This document shows, piece after piece, positions 50,848-62,500 of a DNA stretch of 64,000 bases. Every line of letters starts with the position of its first letter. The first letter of the stretch is position 1. The translations under genes and the position numbers were made by a program. The stretch is from the NCBI GenBank assembly GCA_016946835.1, contig JACVTC010000098.1:307501-371500 (forward strand), given 5' to 3'. The stretch comes from Neocallimastix lanati (nom. inval.) (taxonomy: Eukaryota; Neocallimastigomycota; Neocallimastigomycetes; Neocallimastigales; Neocallimastigaceae). Under the pieces are notes generated by a model. It saw only the letters and a list, made by a program, of their open reading frames with translations, was not told the DNA's origin and searched no databases.

Positions 50848-52806
50848 TTAATCAACTTCTTCAACAGTTGGTCCATTATTAGATCCATTATTGTTAGTGG
50901 CTCCTCCTGGGAATCCTCCTGGAGCTGATCCTGGGAAACCACCTGGAGCTGATCCGGCTCCTCCAGCTTGTTGATACATCTTCGTCATAATTGGATTAGC
51001 TATTCCTTCTAATTCCTTTCTCTTACTTTCATATTCTTCTTTATTAGCTTCTTGATTACGATCTAACCATGAAATCGTTTCATCAATAGCTTTATTTAAT
51101 TTGTCTTTATCTCCTCCATCAATATGTGAGGCAATCTTTTCATCTTGAAGAGTATTACGAAGTTGATAAGCATACGATTCAAGACTATTCTTTGATGCTA
51201 CTCTTTCCGCAACTTTAGCATCTTCTTCTTTATACTTTTCTGCATCATTAACCATACGTTCAATTTCTTCTTTACTTAATCTACCCTTATCATTAGTAAT
51301 GGTAATCTTATTACTCTTACCAGTGGTCTTATCAAGTGCTGAAACATTCAAAATACCATTAGCATCAATATCAAATGTAACTTCAATTTGTGGAACTCCA
51401 CGAGGTGCTGGTGGAATTCCATTCAAATCAAATCTACCTAATAAGTTATTATCCTTGGTTAAGGAACGTTCGCCTTCATAAATTTGAATAGAAACACTGG
51501 TTTGATTATCAGAATAAGTAGAGAAGATATCCGATTTCTTAGTTGGAATAGTAGTATTACGTTTAATTAAAGTCGTCATCACTCCTCCTGCCGTTTCAAT
51601 ACCTAATGAAAGTGGTGAAACATCTAATAAAAGTAAATCTTGAGTCTTTTCAGAAGTTTCACCTGAAAGAATAGCTGCTTGAACAGCTGCGCCATAAGCA
51701 ACAGCTTCATCAGGATTAATTGACTTACTTGGTTCTTTACCATTGAAATATTGTGAAACTAAACTTTGAATCTTTGGAATACGGGTGGATCCTCCAACTA
51801 ATACAATCTCATGAATACTTGATTTATCTAGCTTAGCATCATTAAGAACTTTTTCAACTGGTTCAATCACATTTCTAAATAAATCGCTGTTAAGTTCTTC
51901 GAAACGAGCACGAGTAATAGAAGTATAGAAATCAATTCCTTCATATAATGAATCAATTTCAATAGAAGTTTGAGTAGAAGAAGAAAGAGTACGCTTAGCA
52001 CGTTCACATGCTGTTCTTAAACGACGTAATGATCTTGGATTGGTAGAAATATCTTTCTTATACTTTCTCTTGAATTCTTGAACAAAATGACTAACTAATC
52101 GATTATCGAAATCTTCTCCACCTAAATGAGTATCACCAGCCGTGGCCTTGACTTCGAAAATACCATCTTCAATCGTTAAAAGTGAAACATCGAATGTACC
52201 ACCTCCAAGATCGAAAATTAAAACATTCTTTTCTCCTTCACTCTTCTTATCAAGACCATAAGCAATAGCAGCTGCTGTTGGTTCATTAATGATACGAAGA
52301 ACATTAAGACCTGCAATAAGACCTGCATCCTTAGTTGCTTGACGTTGTGAATCATTGAAATAAGCTGGAACGGTGATAACTGCATTGGAAACTTTTCCAC
52401 CTAAATAAGCTTCAGCTGTATCTTTCATCTTTGTAAGAACCATACTTGAAATTTCTTCAGCTGTGAAATCTTTTGTTTCACCCTTAAATTGAACTTGAAT
52501 ATATGGTTTTCCTGATTTCTCAATGACCTTAAATGGCCAATGTTTCATATCTGATTGAACTTCAGCATCATTGAAACGACGACCAATAAGACGTTTAGCA
52601 TCGAAAACAGTGTTTGTTGGATTCATAGCCGCTTGATTCTTAGCGGCATCACCGATTAAACGTTCAGAATCGGTGAAAGCAACGAAAGAAGGAGTTGTAC
52701 GGTTACCTTGATCATTTGGAATAATTTCTACACGATCATTTTGCCATACACCTACACAAGAATAAGTAGTACCTAAATCAATACCGATTGATGAGACCTT
52801 TGCCAT
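50848..52806 (-). CDS. Cytosolic Hsp70 chaperone, copy 1
   Basis: An ATP-dependent chaperone that binds exposed hydrophobic peptides and works with J-domain proteins and nucleotide exchange factors. The 652 residues contain the three Hsp70 signatures: IDLGTTYS (9-16), [11 protein letters not shown] (197-207) and [11 protein letters not shown] (334-344). These are followed by the substrate-binding domain and lid, and a [14 protein letters not shown]-type linker. The C-terminal EEVD marks the cytosolic/nuclear form that binds TPR co-chaperones. There is no signal peptide and no intron. The protein is identical to the copy at 54713-56671; DNA differs at a few silent sites (for example Ile ATT here, ATC there, in KRLIGRR; and the Ser/Asn codons near the end). 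A heat shock element lies about 450 bp upstream. Confidence 0.98.
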   Translation of the reverse strand: MAKVSSIGIDLGTTYSCVGVWQNDRVEIIPNDQGNRTTPSFVAFTDSERLIGDAAKNQAAMNPTNTVFDAKRLIGRRFNDAEVQSDMKHWPFKVIEKSGKPYIQVQFKGETKDFTAEEISSMVLTKMKDTAEAYLGGKVSNAVITVPAYFNDSQRQATKDAGLIAGLNVLRIINEPTAAAIAYGLDKKSEGEKNVLIFDLGGGTFDVSLLTIEDGIFEVKATAGDTHLGGEDFDNRLVSHFVQEFKRKYKKDISTNPRSLRRLRTACERAKRTLSSSTQTSIEIDSLYEGIDFYTSITRARFEELNSDLFRNVIEPVEKVLNDAKLDKSSIHEIVLVGGSTRIPKIQSLVSQYFNGKEPSKSINPDEAVAYGAAVQAAILSGETSEKTQDLLLLDVSPLSLGIETAGGVMTTLIKRNTTIPTKKSDIFSTYSDNQTSVSIQIYEGERSLTKDNNLLGRFDLNGIPPAPRGVPQIEVTFDIDANGILNVSALDKTTGKSNKITITNDKGRLSKEEIERMVNDAEKYKEEDAKVAERVASKNSLESYAYQLRNTLQDEKIASHIDGGDKDKLNKAIDETISWLDRNQEANKEEYESKRKELEGIANPIMTKMYQQAGGAGSAPGGFPGSAPGGFPGGATNNNGSNNGPTVEEVD

Positions 52807-53257
52807 TTTTATATAATTACTTTTATAATAGTTTATATAATATATTTAATTTAAAATTTGTTTATTCGCTTTTTTTTTTTTTTTTTATTTTAGTTAATTA
52901 AATAAATAAAATTCGCTTATAAGTTTTGTTTTAATATTTTAATAAATCTAGTCGCTTATTTTTTTCTCTCTTTAATTACTTTTTACTATTTTTAATTAAT
53001 AGTAATGGTATATTTGTAATTAATAAATAATTTGTTAAGTAAAATAAATAAATTAATAATTGGTGATTTAAAAAAAAAGGTGGTAAAATAATTAATATTT
53101 ATATGAAAAAAAATTTTTAAAAAAAAAATATTATAATATATAATAATATATATAATTATATATATAATATATAAAAAACCAATTTTACAATTAATTTCTA
53201 TTAATAAAATTAATTATTAATTGGACAAAAATAAATTTTTTTTTTTTTTTTTTCCAT

Positions 53258-53270
53258 TTCTTGAATTTTC
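53258..53270 (-). promoter_or_regulatory. Heat shock element of Hsp70 copy 1
   Basis: TTCTTGAATTTTC gives three perfect alternating 5-bp units (TTCnnGAAnnTTC), the binding site pattern of trimeric heat shock factor. It lies about 450 bp upstream of the ATG. A CCAAT box (ATTGG on the plus strand, 53220-53224) lies between it and the gene. The same arrangement occurs in the other arm. Confidence 0.75.
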
Positions 53271-53275
53271 TTTAA

Positions 53276-53454
53276 AAATAAATTAACAAATATAAAAAAA
53301 AAAATTTTTTAAAAAAAAAAGAAAAAAAAAGTAAAATAGACATAATACATAATAATACAGAAAAATATGGTTAAAAAAAGATTTATTATTAATATAAATA
53401 AATAATTTATATATTTTTTAATAATTATTATACTTATAATTTTTATTATTATTT

Positions 53455-53496
<42 letters not shown>

Positions 53497-54194
53497 GTTA
53501 TTATTAATATTTCATTCATAATATTTAGAGGTTCAAATTAATCTGAACTAAAAAAGAATATGAATATTAATAGGGACCAATTATGCCTAATAATTATATC
53601 CACTAAATTTTTATTTTAATGATTATTAATATCATTCAACTTTTTTTTTTTTTTTTTATTTTTTTGGTATTTATTGATTTAGATATTTATTTATATATTA
53701 ATAATAGTTATATGTAAATATATATTCACAAATACTATTAAATAAGTTAACTATAATAATTTTATAAACCTGTTGATCGAATAATATTTCTTAAATAAAT
53801 CAATATTTAATATTTTAATATGCTATAAAAATAATAATACTATAATATAATACCAAAAATTGTAATTATAATTTTTTAATTATGATATTTTATTAATACA
53901 TAACTATTTTTAAAAGTGTTAATTTATATAAATAAATAATAAATAAATAATAAATAAATAAATAAATAATTAATAAATAATAAATAAATAAATAAATAAT
54001 AAATAAATAAATAAATAATAAATAAATAAATAAATAATAATTAATTATATAATAAATAATTAATTATTATAAATTTTATAATAATTATTTATATCAATAT
54101 CATTAATTTATTTTTTATAAATTTATTTCAATAAAGAATAGCTACTGATTTTAAAATTTAGACACACCTATAATTCCAGAATTATCTATAATTT
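53276..54194. other. Central spacer of the Hsp70 palindrome
   Basis: About 0.9 kb of A/T-rich DNA between the arms, with poly(T) runs (53458-53495, 53641-53657) and TAAA repeats (53935-54040). No gene. Shared intergenic region of two divergent promoters. Confidence 0.8.
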
Positions 54195-54217
54195 ACTTCG
54201 AAAAAAAATTTTTTGAA

Positions 54218-54230
54218 GAAATTTCAAGAA
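54218..54230 (+). promoter_or_regulatory. Heat shock element of Hsp70 copy 2
   Basis: GAAATTTCAAGAA (GAAnnTTCnnGAA, three perfect units), preceded by another in-step GAA-rich half (GAAGAA). It is about 480 bp upstream of the ATG and followed by a poly(A) tract and a CCAAT box (54270-54274), as in the mirror arm. Confidence 0.78.
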
Positions 54231-54712
54231 ATAGAACTAAATAGTAAAAAAAAAAAAAAAAAATTATATCCAATCTTAATTAGTAATAAATTATTTATAA
54301 TAATAAAATTTAATAAGGATAATATATAATTTATATTGAATCAATAATATACAAAATATATGTTTTTATATTTTAACTTTTTAATATATTAATAATTTAT
54401 AAAAATTTTTTTTCATATAAATATTAATTATTTTCACCACCTTTTTTTTTAATTCATCAATTATTAACTTATTTATTTTACTTAACAAATTATTTATTAA
54501 TTACAAATATACCATTACTATTAATTAAAAATAGTAAAAAGTAATTAAAGAGAGAAAAAAATAAGCGACTAGATTTATTAAAAATATTAAAACAAAATTT
54601 ACAAGCGAATTTTATTTATTTAATTAATTAAATCAAAAAAATAAAAAAAGAGATTAAACAAATTTTAAATTAAATATATTATATAAACTATTATAAAAGT
54701 AATTATATAAAA

Positions 54713-56671
54713 ATGGCAAAGGTCTCATCAATCGGTATTGATTTAGGTACTACTTATTCTTGTGTAGGTGTATGGCAAAATGATCGTGTAGAAATTATTC
54801 CAAATGATCAAGGTAACCGTACAACTCCTTCTTTCGTTGCTTTCACCGATTCTGAACGTTTAATCGGTGATGCCGCTAAGAATCAAGCGGCTATGAATCC
54901 AACAAACACTGTTTTCGATGCTAAACGTCTTATCGGTCGTCGTTTCAATGATGCTGAAGTTCAATCAGATATGAAACATTGGCCATTTAAGGTCATTGAG
55001 AAATCAGGAAAACCATATATTCAAGTTCAATTTAAGGGTGAAACAAAAGATTTCACAGCTGAAGAAATTTCAAGTATGGTTCTTACAAAGATGAAGGATA
55101 CAGCTGAAGCTTATTTAGGTGGAAAAGTTTCCAATGCAGTTATCACCGTTCCAGCTTATTTCAATGATTCACAACGTCAAGCAACTAAGGATGCAGGTCT
55201 TATTGCAGGTCTTAATGTTCTTCGTATCATTAATGAACCAACAGCAGCTGCTATTGCTTATGGTCTTGATAAGAAGAGTGAAGGAGAAAAGAATGTTTTA
55301 ATTTTCGATCTTGGAGGTGGTACATTCGATGTTTCACTTTTAACGATTGAAGATGGTATTTTCGAAGTCAAGGCCACGGCTGGTGATACTCATTTAGGTG
55401 GAGAAGATTTCGATAATCGATTAGTTAGTCATTTTGTTCAAGAATTCAAGAGAAAGTATAAGAAAGATATTTCTACCAATCCAAGATCATTACGTCGTTT
55501 AAGAACAGCATGTGAACGTGCTAAGCGTACTCTTTCTTCTTCTACTCAAACTTCTATTGAAATTGATTCATTATATGAAGGAATTGATTTCTATACTTCT
55601 ATTACTCGTGCTCGTTTCGAAGAACTTAACAGCGATTTATTTAGAAATGTGATTGAACCAGTTGAAAAAGTTCTTAATGATGCTAAGCTAGATAAATCAA
55701 GTATTCATGAGATTGTATTAGTTGGAGGATCCACCCGTATTCCAAAGATTCAAAGTTTAGTTTCACAATATTTCAATGGTAAAGAACCAAGTAAGTCAAT
55801 TAATCCTGATGAAGCTGTTGCTTATGGCGCAGCTGTTCAAGCAGCTATTCTTTCAGGTGAAACTTCTGAAAAGACTCAAGATTTACTTTTATTAGATGTT
55901 TCACCACTTTCATTAGGTATTGAAACGGCAGGAGGAGTGATGACGACTTTAATTAAACGTAATACTACTATTCCAACTAAGAAATCGGATATCTTCTCTA
56001 CTTATTCTGATAATCAAACCAGTGTTTCTATTCAAATTTATGAAGGCGAACGTTCCTTAACCAAGGATAATAACTTATTAGGTAGATTTGATTTGAATGG
56101 AATTCCACCAGCACCTCGTGGAGTTCCACAAATTGAAGTTACATTTGATATTGATGCTAATGGTATTTTGAATGTTTCAGCACTTGATAAGACCACTGGT
56201 AAGAGTAATAAGATTACCATTACTAATGATAAGGGTAGATTAAGTAAAGAAGAAATTGAACGTATGGTTAATGATGCAGAAAAGTATAAAGAAGAAGATG
56301 CTAAAGTTGCGGAAAGAGTAGCATCAAAGAATAGTCTTGAATCGTATGCTTATCAACTTCGTAATACTCTTCAAGATGAAAAGATTGCCTCACATATTGA
56401 TGGAGGAGATAAAGACAAATTAAATAAAGCTATTGATGAAACGATTTCATGGTTAGATCGTAATCAAGAAGCTAATAAAGAAGAATATGAAAGTAAGAGA
56501 AAGGAATTAGAAGGAATAGCTAATCCAATTATGACGAAGATGTATCAACAAGCTGGAGGAGCCGGATCAGCTCCAGGTGGTTTCCCAGGATCAGCTCCAG
56601 GAGGATTCCCAGGAGGAGCCACTAACAATAATGGATCCAACAATGGACCAACTGTTGAAGAAGTTGATTAA
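54713..56671 (+). CDS. Cytosolic Hsp70 chaperone, copy 2
   Basis: Encodes the same 652 residues as the copy at 50848-52806, in the opposite orientation, with the same nucleotide-binding signatures and the EEVD end. The ATG is the first in a conserved leader shared by both arms. Intronless, as expected for a gene that must be expressed when splicing is inhibited by heat. Two intact copies of the same protein under matching promoters point to dosage for the heat response rather than functional divergence; that is inference. Confidence 0.98.
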   Translation: MAKVSSIGIDLGTTYSCVGVWQNDRVEIIPNDQGNRTTPSFVAFTDSERLIGDAAKNQAAMNPTNTVFDAKRLIGRRFNDAEVQSDMKHWPFKVIEKSGKPYIQVQFKGETKDFTAEEISSMVLTKMKDTAEAYLGGKVSNAVITVPAYFNDSQRQATKDAGLIAGLNVLRIINEPTAAAIAYGLDKKSEGEKNVLIFDLGGGTFDVSLLTIEDGIFEVKATAGDTHLGGEDFDNRLVSHFVQEFKRKYKKDISTNPRSLRRLRTACERAKRTLSSSTQTSIEIDSLYEGIDFYTSITRARFEELNSDLFRNVIEPVEKVLNDAKLDKSSIHEIVLVGGSTRIPKIQSLVSQYFNGKEPSKSINPDEAVAYGAAVQAAILSGETSEKTQDLLLLDVSPLSLGIETAGGVMTTLIKRNTTIPTKKSDIFSTYSDNQTSVSIQIYEGERSLTKDNNLLGRFDLNGIPPAPRGVPQIEVTFDIDANGILNVSALDKTTGKSNKITITNDKGRLSKEEIERMVNDAEKYKEEDAKVAERVASKNSLESYAYQLRNTLQDEKIASHIDGGDKDKLNKAIDETISWLDRNQEANKEEYESKRKELEGIANPIMTKMYQQAGGAGSAPGGFPGSAPGGFPGGATNNNGSNNGPTVEEVD

Positions 56672-56787
56672 GTTAATAAATTATAAATATTAAATTAATT
56701 AATATGTAATATGACAGATTAATTAATTGAAATTAAAAATTTTGAATTATATATATAGTTACTATTATAGATATTTTGTAAATATGC

Positions 56788-56793
56788 AAATAT

Positions 56794-56830
<37 letters not shown>

Positions 56831-57492
56831 AGAATAATAATAAAAATAATAATATTAATAGACGTAATTAACATAATTTATTTAAATCTATCTTATTTAT
56901 TTTCATAAATAATTTATTCATTATATAAATAATTATATTACAATTAAAAAATAAAAAATAAAATAATATAATAAGAAATAAAATCAATAAAATCGCTTAT
57001 ATTTAAAATGAAATAATTTGTGTTTTATTAAAATACTGTTTTTAATTTTGAATATTTAATATAAATATAAGACTATAATTAATATATTTAATGTGTTGAA
57101 TGTATGGATATATATTTGTATATATTTAAAAAATGAAAAATTAATCATTTAAAAATATAATTATTGATATGTTAATATCATATTTAATAAATATACTATA
57201 TTTTAAATTCTTATATTTTGTATCAATGATCACTAAAATCTGTAAAGATTAATGAATTTGAGAATACTTTTATTTATTATTTATGTTTATGTTTCGAATA
57301 ATAACATTATTAAAAGTTTGGATTTCTTTCATTCTCAAAATTTATAATTTTTTAATATTATAATATTATACTACTATAAATAAAAAATAAAAATATAAAA
57401 TATATGATTCCCTGTATTATGTATTTAAAAAATTTTATTTTGTTACTTACAAATAAAAAAAAATTTTTTTATATATAATTGAAACATGAATA
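56788..57492. other. AT-rich spacer
   Basis: Poly(A) at about 56797-56828 and A/T sequence; no gene or motif recognised. Confidence 0.8.
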
Positions 57493-57823
57493 GAATTATT
57501 AGAAAAAATTAAGAAATTAGGAGAGGAATTTAAATTTGAATAAGCGCAATATGCTCCAACTATTATTGAATTTATGCCATATCAAACCAATAAAGGTACC
57601 GGATTAACTCAATAAATTAAACTATTAAATATTTCGAAAGAGGAAGTGATAGAATTTGAAGATGGCGGTAACAACTTTTAGAAAATTCAGGATGGCCAGT
57701 ACCAATGGAAAATGCTCATGAAGATTTAAAATCTTATGCCAAGATAATAACAAAATCAAATGTTGAAGATGGTGTTGCTGACTTATTAGAAAAAAAATTT
57801 TTAAAAAAACATTTTATGAATTA
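57493..57823 (+). pseudogene. Broken HAD-family (Cof/IIB type) hydrolase fragment
   Basis: One frame reads ELLEKIKKLGEEFKFE, stop, AQYAPTIIEFMPYQ, then NKGTGLTQ, stop, IKLLNISKEEVIEFEDGGNN. After a frameshift it reads LLENSGWPVPMENAHEDLKS, then YAKIITKSNVEDGVADLLE. This is the C-terminal half of Cof-type HAD phosphatases: the motif III Lys in NKGTGL, motif IV normally GDGxND, then M.NA.E..K..A..IT.SN.EDGVA. Motif IV has lost the first Gly and the final Asp, several codons are deleted at the frameshift, and there are two in-frame TAA codons. The N-terminal catalytic DxDGT half was not found upstream. It is a relic, probably of a sugar-phosphatase-like gene. Such genes in gut fungi are often of bacterial origin, but that cannot be judged here. 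Confidence 0.8.
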
Positions 57824-57963
57824 GAATTTATGAGAGAAATAGAATAGGAAAGAAAAAAAAATAATAATAATAGTAATAAAAAAAAAATAAAATCACTAAT
57901 ACATATATATAGTTAAAATAGAAAATAAAATGAAAATTATCTATAATTAATATTAAGTAATAA

Positions 57964-57997
<34 letters not shown>

Positions 57998-58805
57998 ATA
58001 ATTTTTTTATTTTATTTAATTTCTTTCGACTCTATAACTTTTCTTTAACAGTGAAATGAAATTAATTTATTAATTAGTTTTTTTTTAAATACTTTAGTAA
58101 ATTATTGAATATAAATATTATTTTCGAAGTATTTAATTTGTTAATTATTATAGACTATTAATAAAATTGTTTTATTAATTTATATAATTATTTATATATA
58201 AAATTATTATTATTATTATTTAAATAAATAGATAATATCAGAAAAATAAATAAATAATATTAGAAAAATAAATAGTAATGGAAAAAAAAAGTGGATTATA
58301 TAATTCTTATACTTTCATTAATATTAATTTTATATTTATTTTCTTTTTATATGTTTGCTTCTATATATATATGGAAGAAAAAGGAATAATTAATAAATTA
58401 TATATATATATATATATCAATTAAAATAGATGTTACAATTGTGGTTATAATTATTTTTATATTTGTCTCAATGACTATGGGAAGGTTTGATTTAAATATT
58501 AAATATACGATTAAACTAAAATATTTACTGAACCATTTTTAAAAAATTGAAAAAATTATTTAAAAATTATTTAAATTTTATTTAAAATTATATATTATAA
58601 TTATATATTATATAATATATTAAATTAAATTATTTATTACTATTTTATTTTATATTTTATATATTTTTTTAATATAATAAATATATTAATTGATAATTAA
58701 AAAATTTTTTTTTTTGTTAAATTTTTTTAATGAAAATTCAGTTAAATAATAATAATTAATAAATTGACATTTAACCACATTGAAAAAAAGGAAAATTATA
58801 AAAAG
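57824..58805. other. AT-rich spacer
   Basis: Poly(A) run at about 57964-57994 and A/T sequence up to the LINE target-site duplication. No gene seen. Confidence 0.8.
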
Positions 58806-58818
58806 AGCTGTAATTTTC
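58806..58818 (+). repeat. Target-site duplication, 5' copy
   Basis: AGCTGTAATTTTC, repeated at 63765-63777 directly after the poly(A) tail of the LINE. The element therefore starts at about 58819. Confidence 0.8.
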
Positions 58819-59544
58819 CCCCAATGAAGTGGACTGTTTTTCCAGGTCCATGGAGGGTTGATGGAAAAGGAATAACCTATATCAGGTGTACTAATTACAG
58901 CTTTCTGTGATTCTGATGATAATCAATGGTTATCCTTTCTAAAGTGGCTTCTAGTACGAAGAGAGAAATCTGGAATACTGGAAGACTGTAGAAAGTGAAC
59001 TTGACGTTCTATAATGTCTTAAACTGGATATGTAGTAACATTGGAGTTGTACAATTAATAATATCATGTAGTTTCTACATATTATCATTGTAATGAATCT
59101 ATTGTATTTTTTACTTTAGCATTATTTTGTATATGTTTTTTTCTATAGTATTATTTATACTCTCATGTAGCTATTGTAAAATGGAAATGTAGGAGATTGA
59201 TTCACTCCAAAGCTTGTGTTTGAGACATTATTTAACGGATGGGAATCTTTTTATAGTTTTTCACAACTATTATTTCATTAACACTTAAATTTTATATTAT
59301 ATATGATTATTTTACAGAAATTTTTACATAAAACAGGAATTTATAATTGAAAATCATTAATTAAAACTAGTCAACACAAAAAGAAAGAAAAACAAACAAG
59401 TTTTAGCAAACAATATACACGAAAGAGAAGACAACAGCAATAAATTTTTATTTTTTTTTTAATTTTTTAATTTTTACTAATTTTATTTTTTATTTTTTTA
59501 TTACACTTACTTTTTATTAATATAGATAAGTTTTTTATTTTATT
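58819..59544 (+). promoter_or_regulatory. LINE 5' UTR / presumed internal promoter
   Basis: About 726 bp with mixed base composition. It opens with a C-run and a 28-codon ATG frame (MKWTVFPGPW.. to 58910). The sequence AATTACAGCT at 58893-58902 is the perfect reverse complement of AGCTGTAATT in the flanking target-site duplication (58806-58815). LINEs usually carry an internal promoter here; that is not shown by the sequence. Confidence 0.5.
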
Positions 59545-62500
59545 ATGTCAACTATACGAAGAGGTCTGCGACTTTATGGTCCTGACCATGATAAATTTGT
59601 TTTAATTTTCATTCATGATCTTGAATCTTGGACTGAAAGTAGACTATGGGAATTTTTAAGCAAAAAGATATCAAATTGTAATGAAGTTGTTCATGGAATC
59701 GTTAAAAAACACTATATTAATATGGAAAACTACTTCATCCTAAGAGTTAACTATAATAATTGTACGGATTATTTGAAGGTTATTTATTTGATTACTAAGC
59801 ACTTACCTGTTAAAAGAATTAAATGGAAGATTACTTCAAGGATACGCACATTTAGTAATGTTAATCATAATAGAACCAGGTATTATTCTGAACCCTCAAT
59901 CCCCATCTCTGAAAGCCTCCTGTATGCTAACCCTTTCTCGAATACTAAATATTTCAACCTCTGTATTAGCTGGAACATAAATGGTTGGAATTCTGAAAAA
60001 CGTGACGGACTTACCAATTTTAATTCAATCTTTAATCCTATTTGTATTTGTCTTCAAGAAGTCGGTAATAGTTCATTCCTTAACTCCTTTTCTAACTCAT
60101 ATCCATTCCTTAATCATTATAGAACAGTACTGAGACGTGCGGACAAAAAAATCCCTGGTATGAGGGGCCTTTATATAGGTGTGCACTCCTCCTGCCAATT
60201 CACTAATGATGATTTTGAATATAGATATATACTCTCAGTAAATATATTCTCTTTTTGGGGTGTCAGATGTTCTTTAGGGAACATTTACATCCCTAGCAAA
60301 AAACACAAAGACTCTAGAGAAAAAGCGGAAACTGATTTTGCTAATTGGCTCAAGAACCATCAGAATAACCCTTCGGCTATTGTTGGTGATTTCAACATGA
60401 CTAAGCAACAACTCAAAGATCTTATTCTTAGAATTTCCCCTCAATGGTTTGTTATGGATATGGTTGGTCATCAATTTACTTGGTCTAATGGTGGAAAGAA
60501 TTCTTGTATTGATTTTATAGTAGTGAACGATAAATTAAGAAATTATCTGAATATTGCTTCTGTATGCTACTCTTTTAATGACATCTCTGACCATTTACCA
60601 CTTATTCTTTCTTGTAAAAAAATATCTCCTGATGGTTTTGTTACTCCCCCTCGGGATAAACAAATTAAGTGGTCTAATCGAATTTGTAGGGATAAACGTG
60701 AAGCAATCTTCTCTCATAATAAATTCACATGTTTACTGGATGAATTTGAACATAATGATAATCTAGACTCTAATACAATGGTTAAAAAACTTCTTGACAC
60801 AGCAAATAAAATAGGCGATGACATTCAAGCAAGAGTTCCTACAAATTTACAGGGTTCAGCGTTCCATTGTCCTGCTTATATTAAGAAATTATCACATGAA
60901 AAACATTTATTTTATAAAAGGATTAAAAATTTTAAACTTCGTAATGATTTGTCAAATCTTCAAGAATTTTGTGATCTCTCAAAAGAATATAGAGTTCTCT
61001 CTGATTATATCATTAGTATTAAAAGAAATATTAGAAATATTAGATTTAAAAATTTGATTCATTCCATCGGCGAATGTTTCTTAAAAAATGATGCCCAGCG
61101 TGGTTGGTCTGGACTTAAGAAAATTTCTAAACCTTCTTACTCTCCTTCCCAATCACCTGTATACATTAAAGATAAAGAAGGTAATGTTCTAGTATCCCAA
61201 GAAGATCAACTCAATCGTTTTGCAGAACACTATGAAGAACTTGCTTCTGATATAACTGGTCACAGTCTTAATGAAAATTATTGGAAAAGAATACTTAATA
61301 ATTCTTCTACTCCTCAGGAATCATGGGATATTAATCAACCTATTTCCATGTCAGAAATTCATTCAACTGTTCTTTCAATGAAAAATAACAAAGCACCTGG
61401 TCCTGATGGTATACCTACAGAATTTTTTAAAGCATTTTTTAATTCTGAGAGTAGAAATTCTTCTCAGGATGACTCTAATCAAGAGGTTACTTATTCCGAT
61501 TGTGCAAAGTGTCTGTTATTACTTTTTAATAAAATTTGGGATGGTGACTTTCCTAATGAATGGAACTCTGCTTCTATTGTTTCTATTCCTAAAAAAGGGG
61601 ATCTTTCAGATTGTAATAATTATCGTGGTATTTCACTCATCAATGTAGGTTTAAAAATTCTATCAAAAATTGTCACTAAAAGAATATCGGACTATGCTTT
61701 TTCTAATGGAATAATTAGACCAGAACAGTTTGGTTTTAGAAATAAAGAAGAATGTATTAGTTTATTTGTATCCATTCGTGAAATTTGTCAAAGAAGAAAA
61801 TTTAAGGATAAATTTACCTTTCTTGCCTTTCTTGACCTTAAAAAAGCTTATGATTCAGTTCCAATTTACAATATACTTATTAAACTAGATAATCTTGGTA
61901 TTCGTGGTAAATGCCTTCAATTCATTACTAATCTATACCTTACCTCGAAAGCTCGTGCAATCTTTAATGGTAAACTTTCAAAAGAATTTCCAATACACCG
62001 TGGTGTTCGCCAAGGGTGTCCTCTCTCACCTATCTTATTCAATATATTTATCAATGATATTTTTGATAAATGTAAAAGATATGGTGTGATTACTGAAAAG
62101 AAAAAGTGTTGTGGTGGATTATTTGCTGATGATATTGTATTATTAGCTCCTACAAAATCTTCACTTAAAAACCTTTTGAATATTGCTCATGATTGGGGTA
62201 TTAAAAATGAAATGACCTTTGGAATCAATAAATGCGCTACACTAGTTGTTAAACCAAAGAATTTTATTCCTTCAAGACATTATGAAAATCCTACATTTAG
62301 ACTTGGTATGAACTATATACCAAGCACTAATCAATATACATATCTTGGTATACCTTTTAATGAATCGTTGGATTTAAAACCTATTATTGCTAAGATGAAC
62401 AGTATAATTAATTATACAGTTAACTCTTTCTTTAGATTTTTAACCAATAGGAATGTTCCTTTCTACTTTAAAACTCGTATACTAGTTTCTTTTGTCCTTA

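Larger units (their letters stand above)
50699..53275 (-). repeat. Left arm of the Hsp70 palindrome
   Basis: Inverted copy of about 54195-56787. It contains the minus-strand Hsp70 gene, about 470 bp of upstream DNA and about 150 bp of downstream DNA. The coding part is nearly identical to the other arm. The flanks still align (for example TTACTATTATA.A.ATTTTGTAAATAT beyond the gene ends) but have diverged. Confidence 0.9.
54195..56787 (+). repeat. Right arm of the Hsp70 palindrome
   Basis: Inverted counterpart of 50699-53275. Upstream identity blocks include TAATTAAAGAGAGAAAAAA, ATAAGCGACTAGATTTATTA and the ACTATTATAAAAGTAATTA just before the ATG. Homology fades a little beyond the heat shock element and about 120 bp after the stop codon. 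Confidence 0.9.

Noticed and set aside
57493-57823. Idea that TAA codes for Gln here (alternative genetic code) because of in-frame TAA in the HAD frame
   Set aside because: Synthase, Hsp70, acyltransferase and LINE use CAA for Gln and end at normal stops. The HAD frame also has a frameshift and lost catalytic residues, so it is simply decayed.
61895-62089. Frame similar to that at 6199-6405 (minus), which looked like a conserved small gene
   Set aside because: Both are the same out-of-frame reading of the LINE reverse transcriptase, so the similarity reflects the LINE copy at 5695-6430, not a separate gene.
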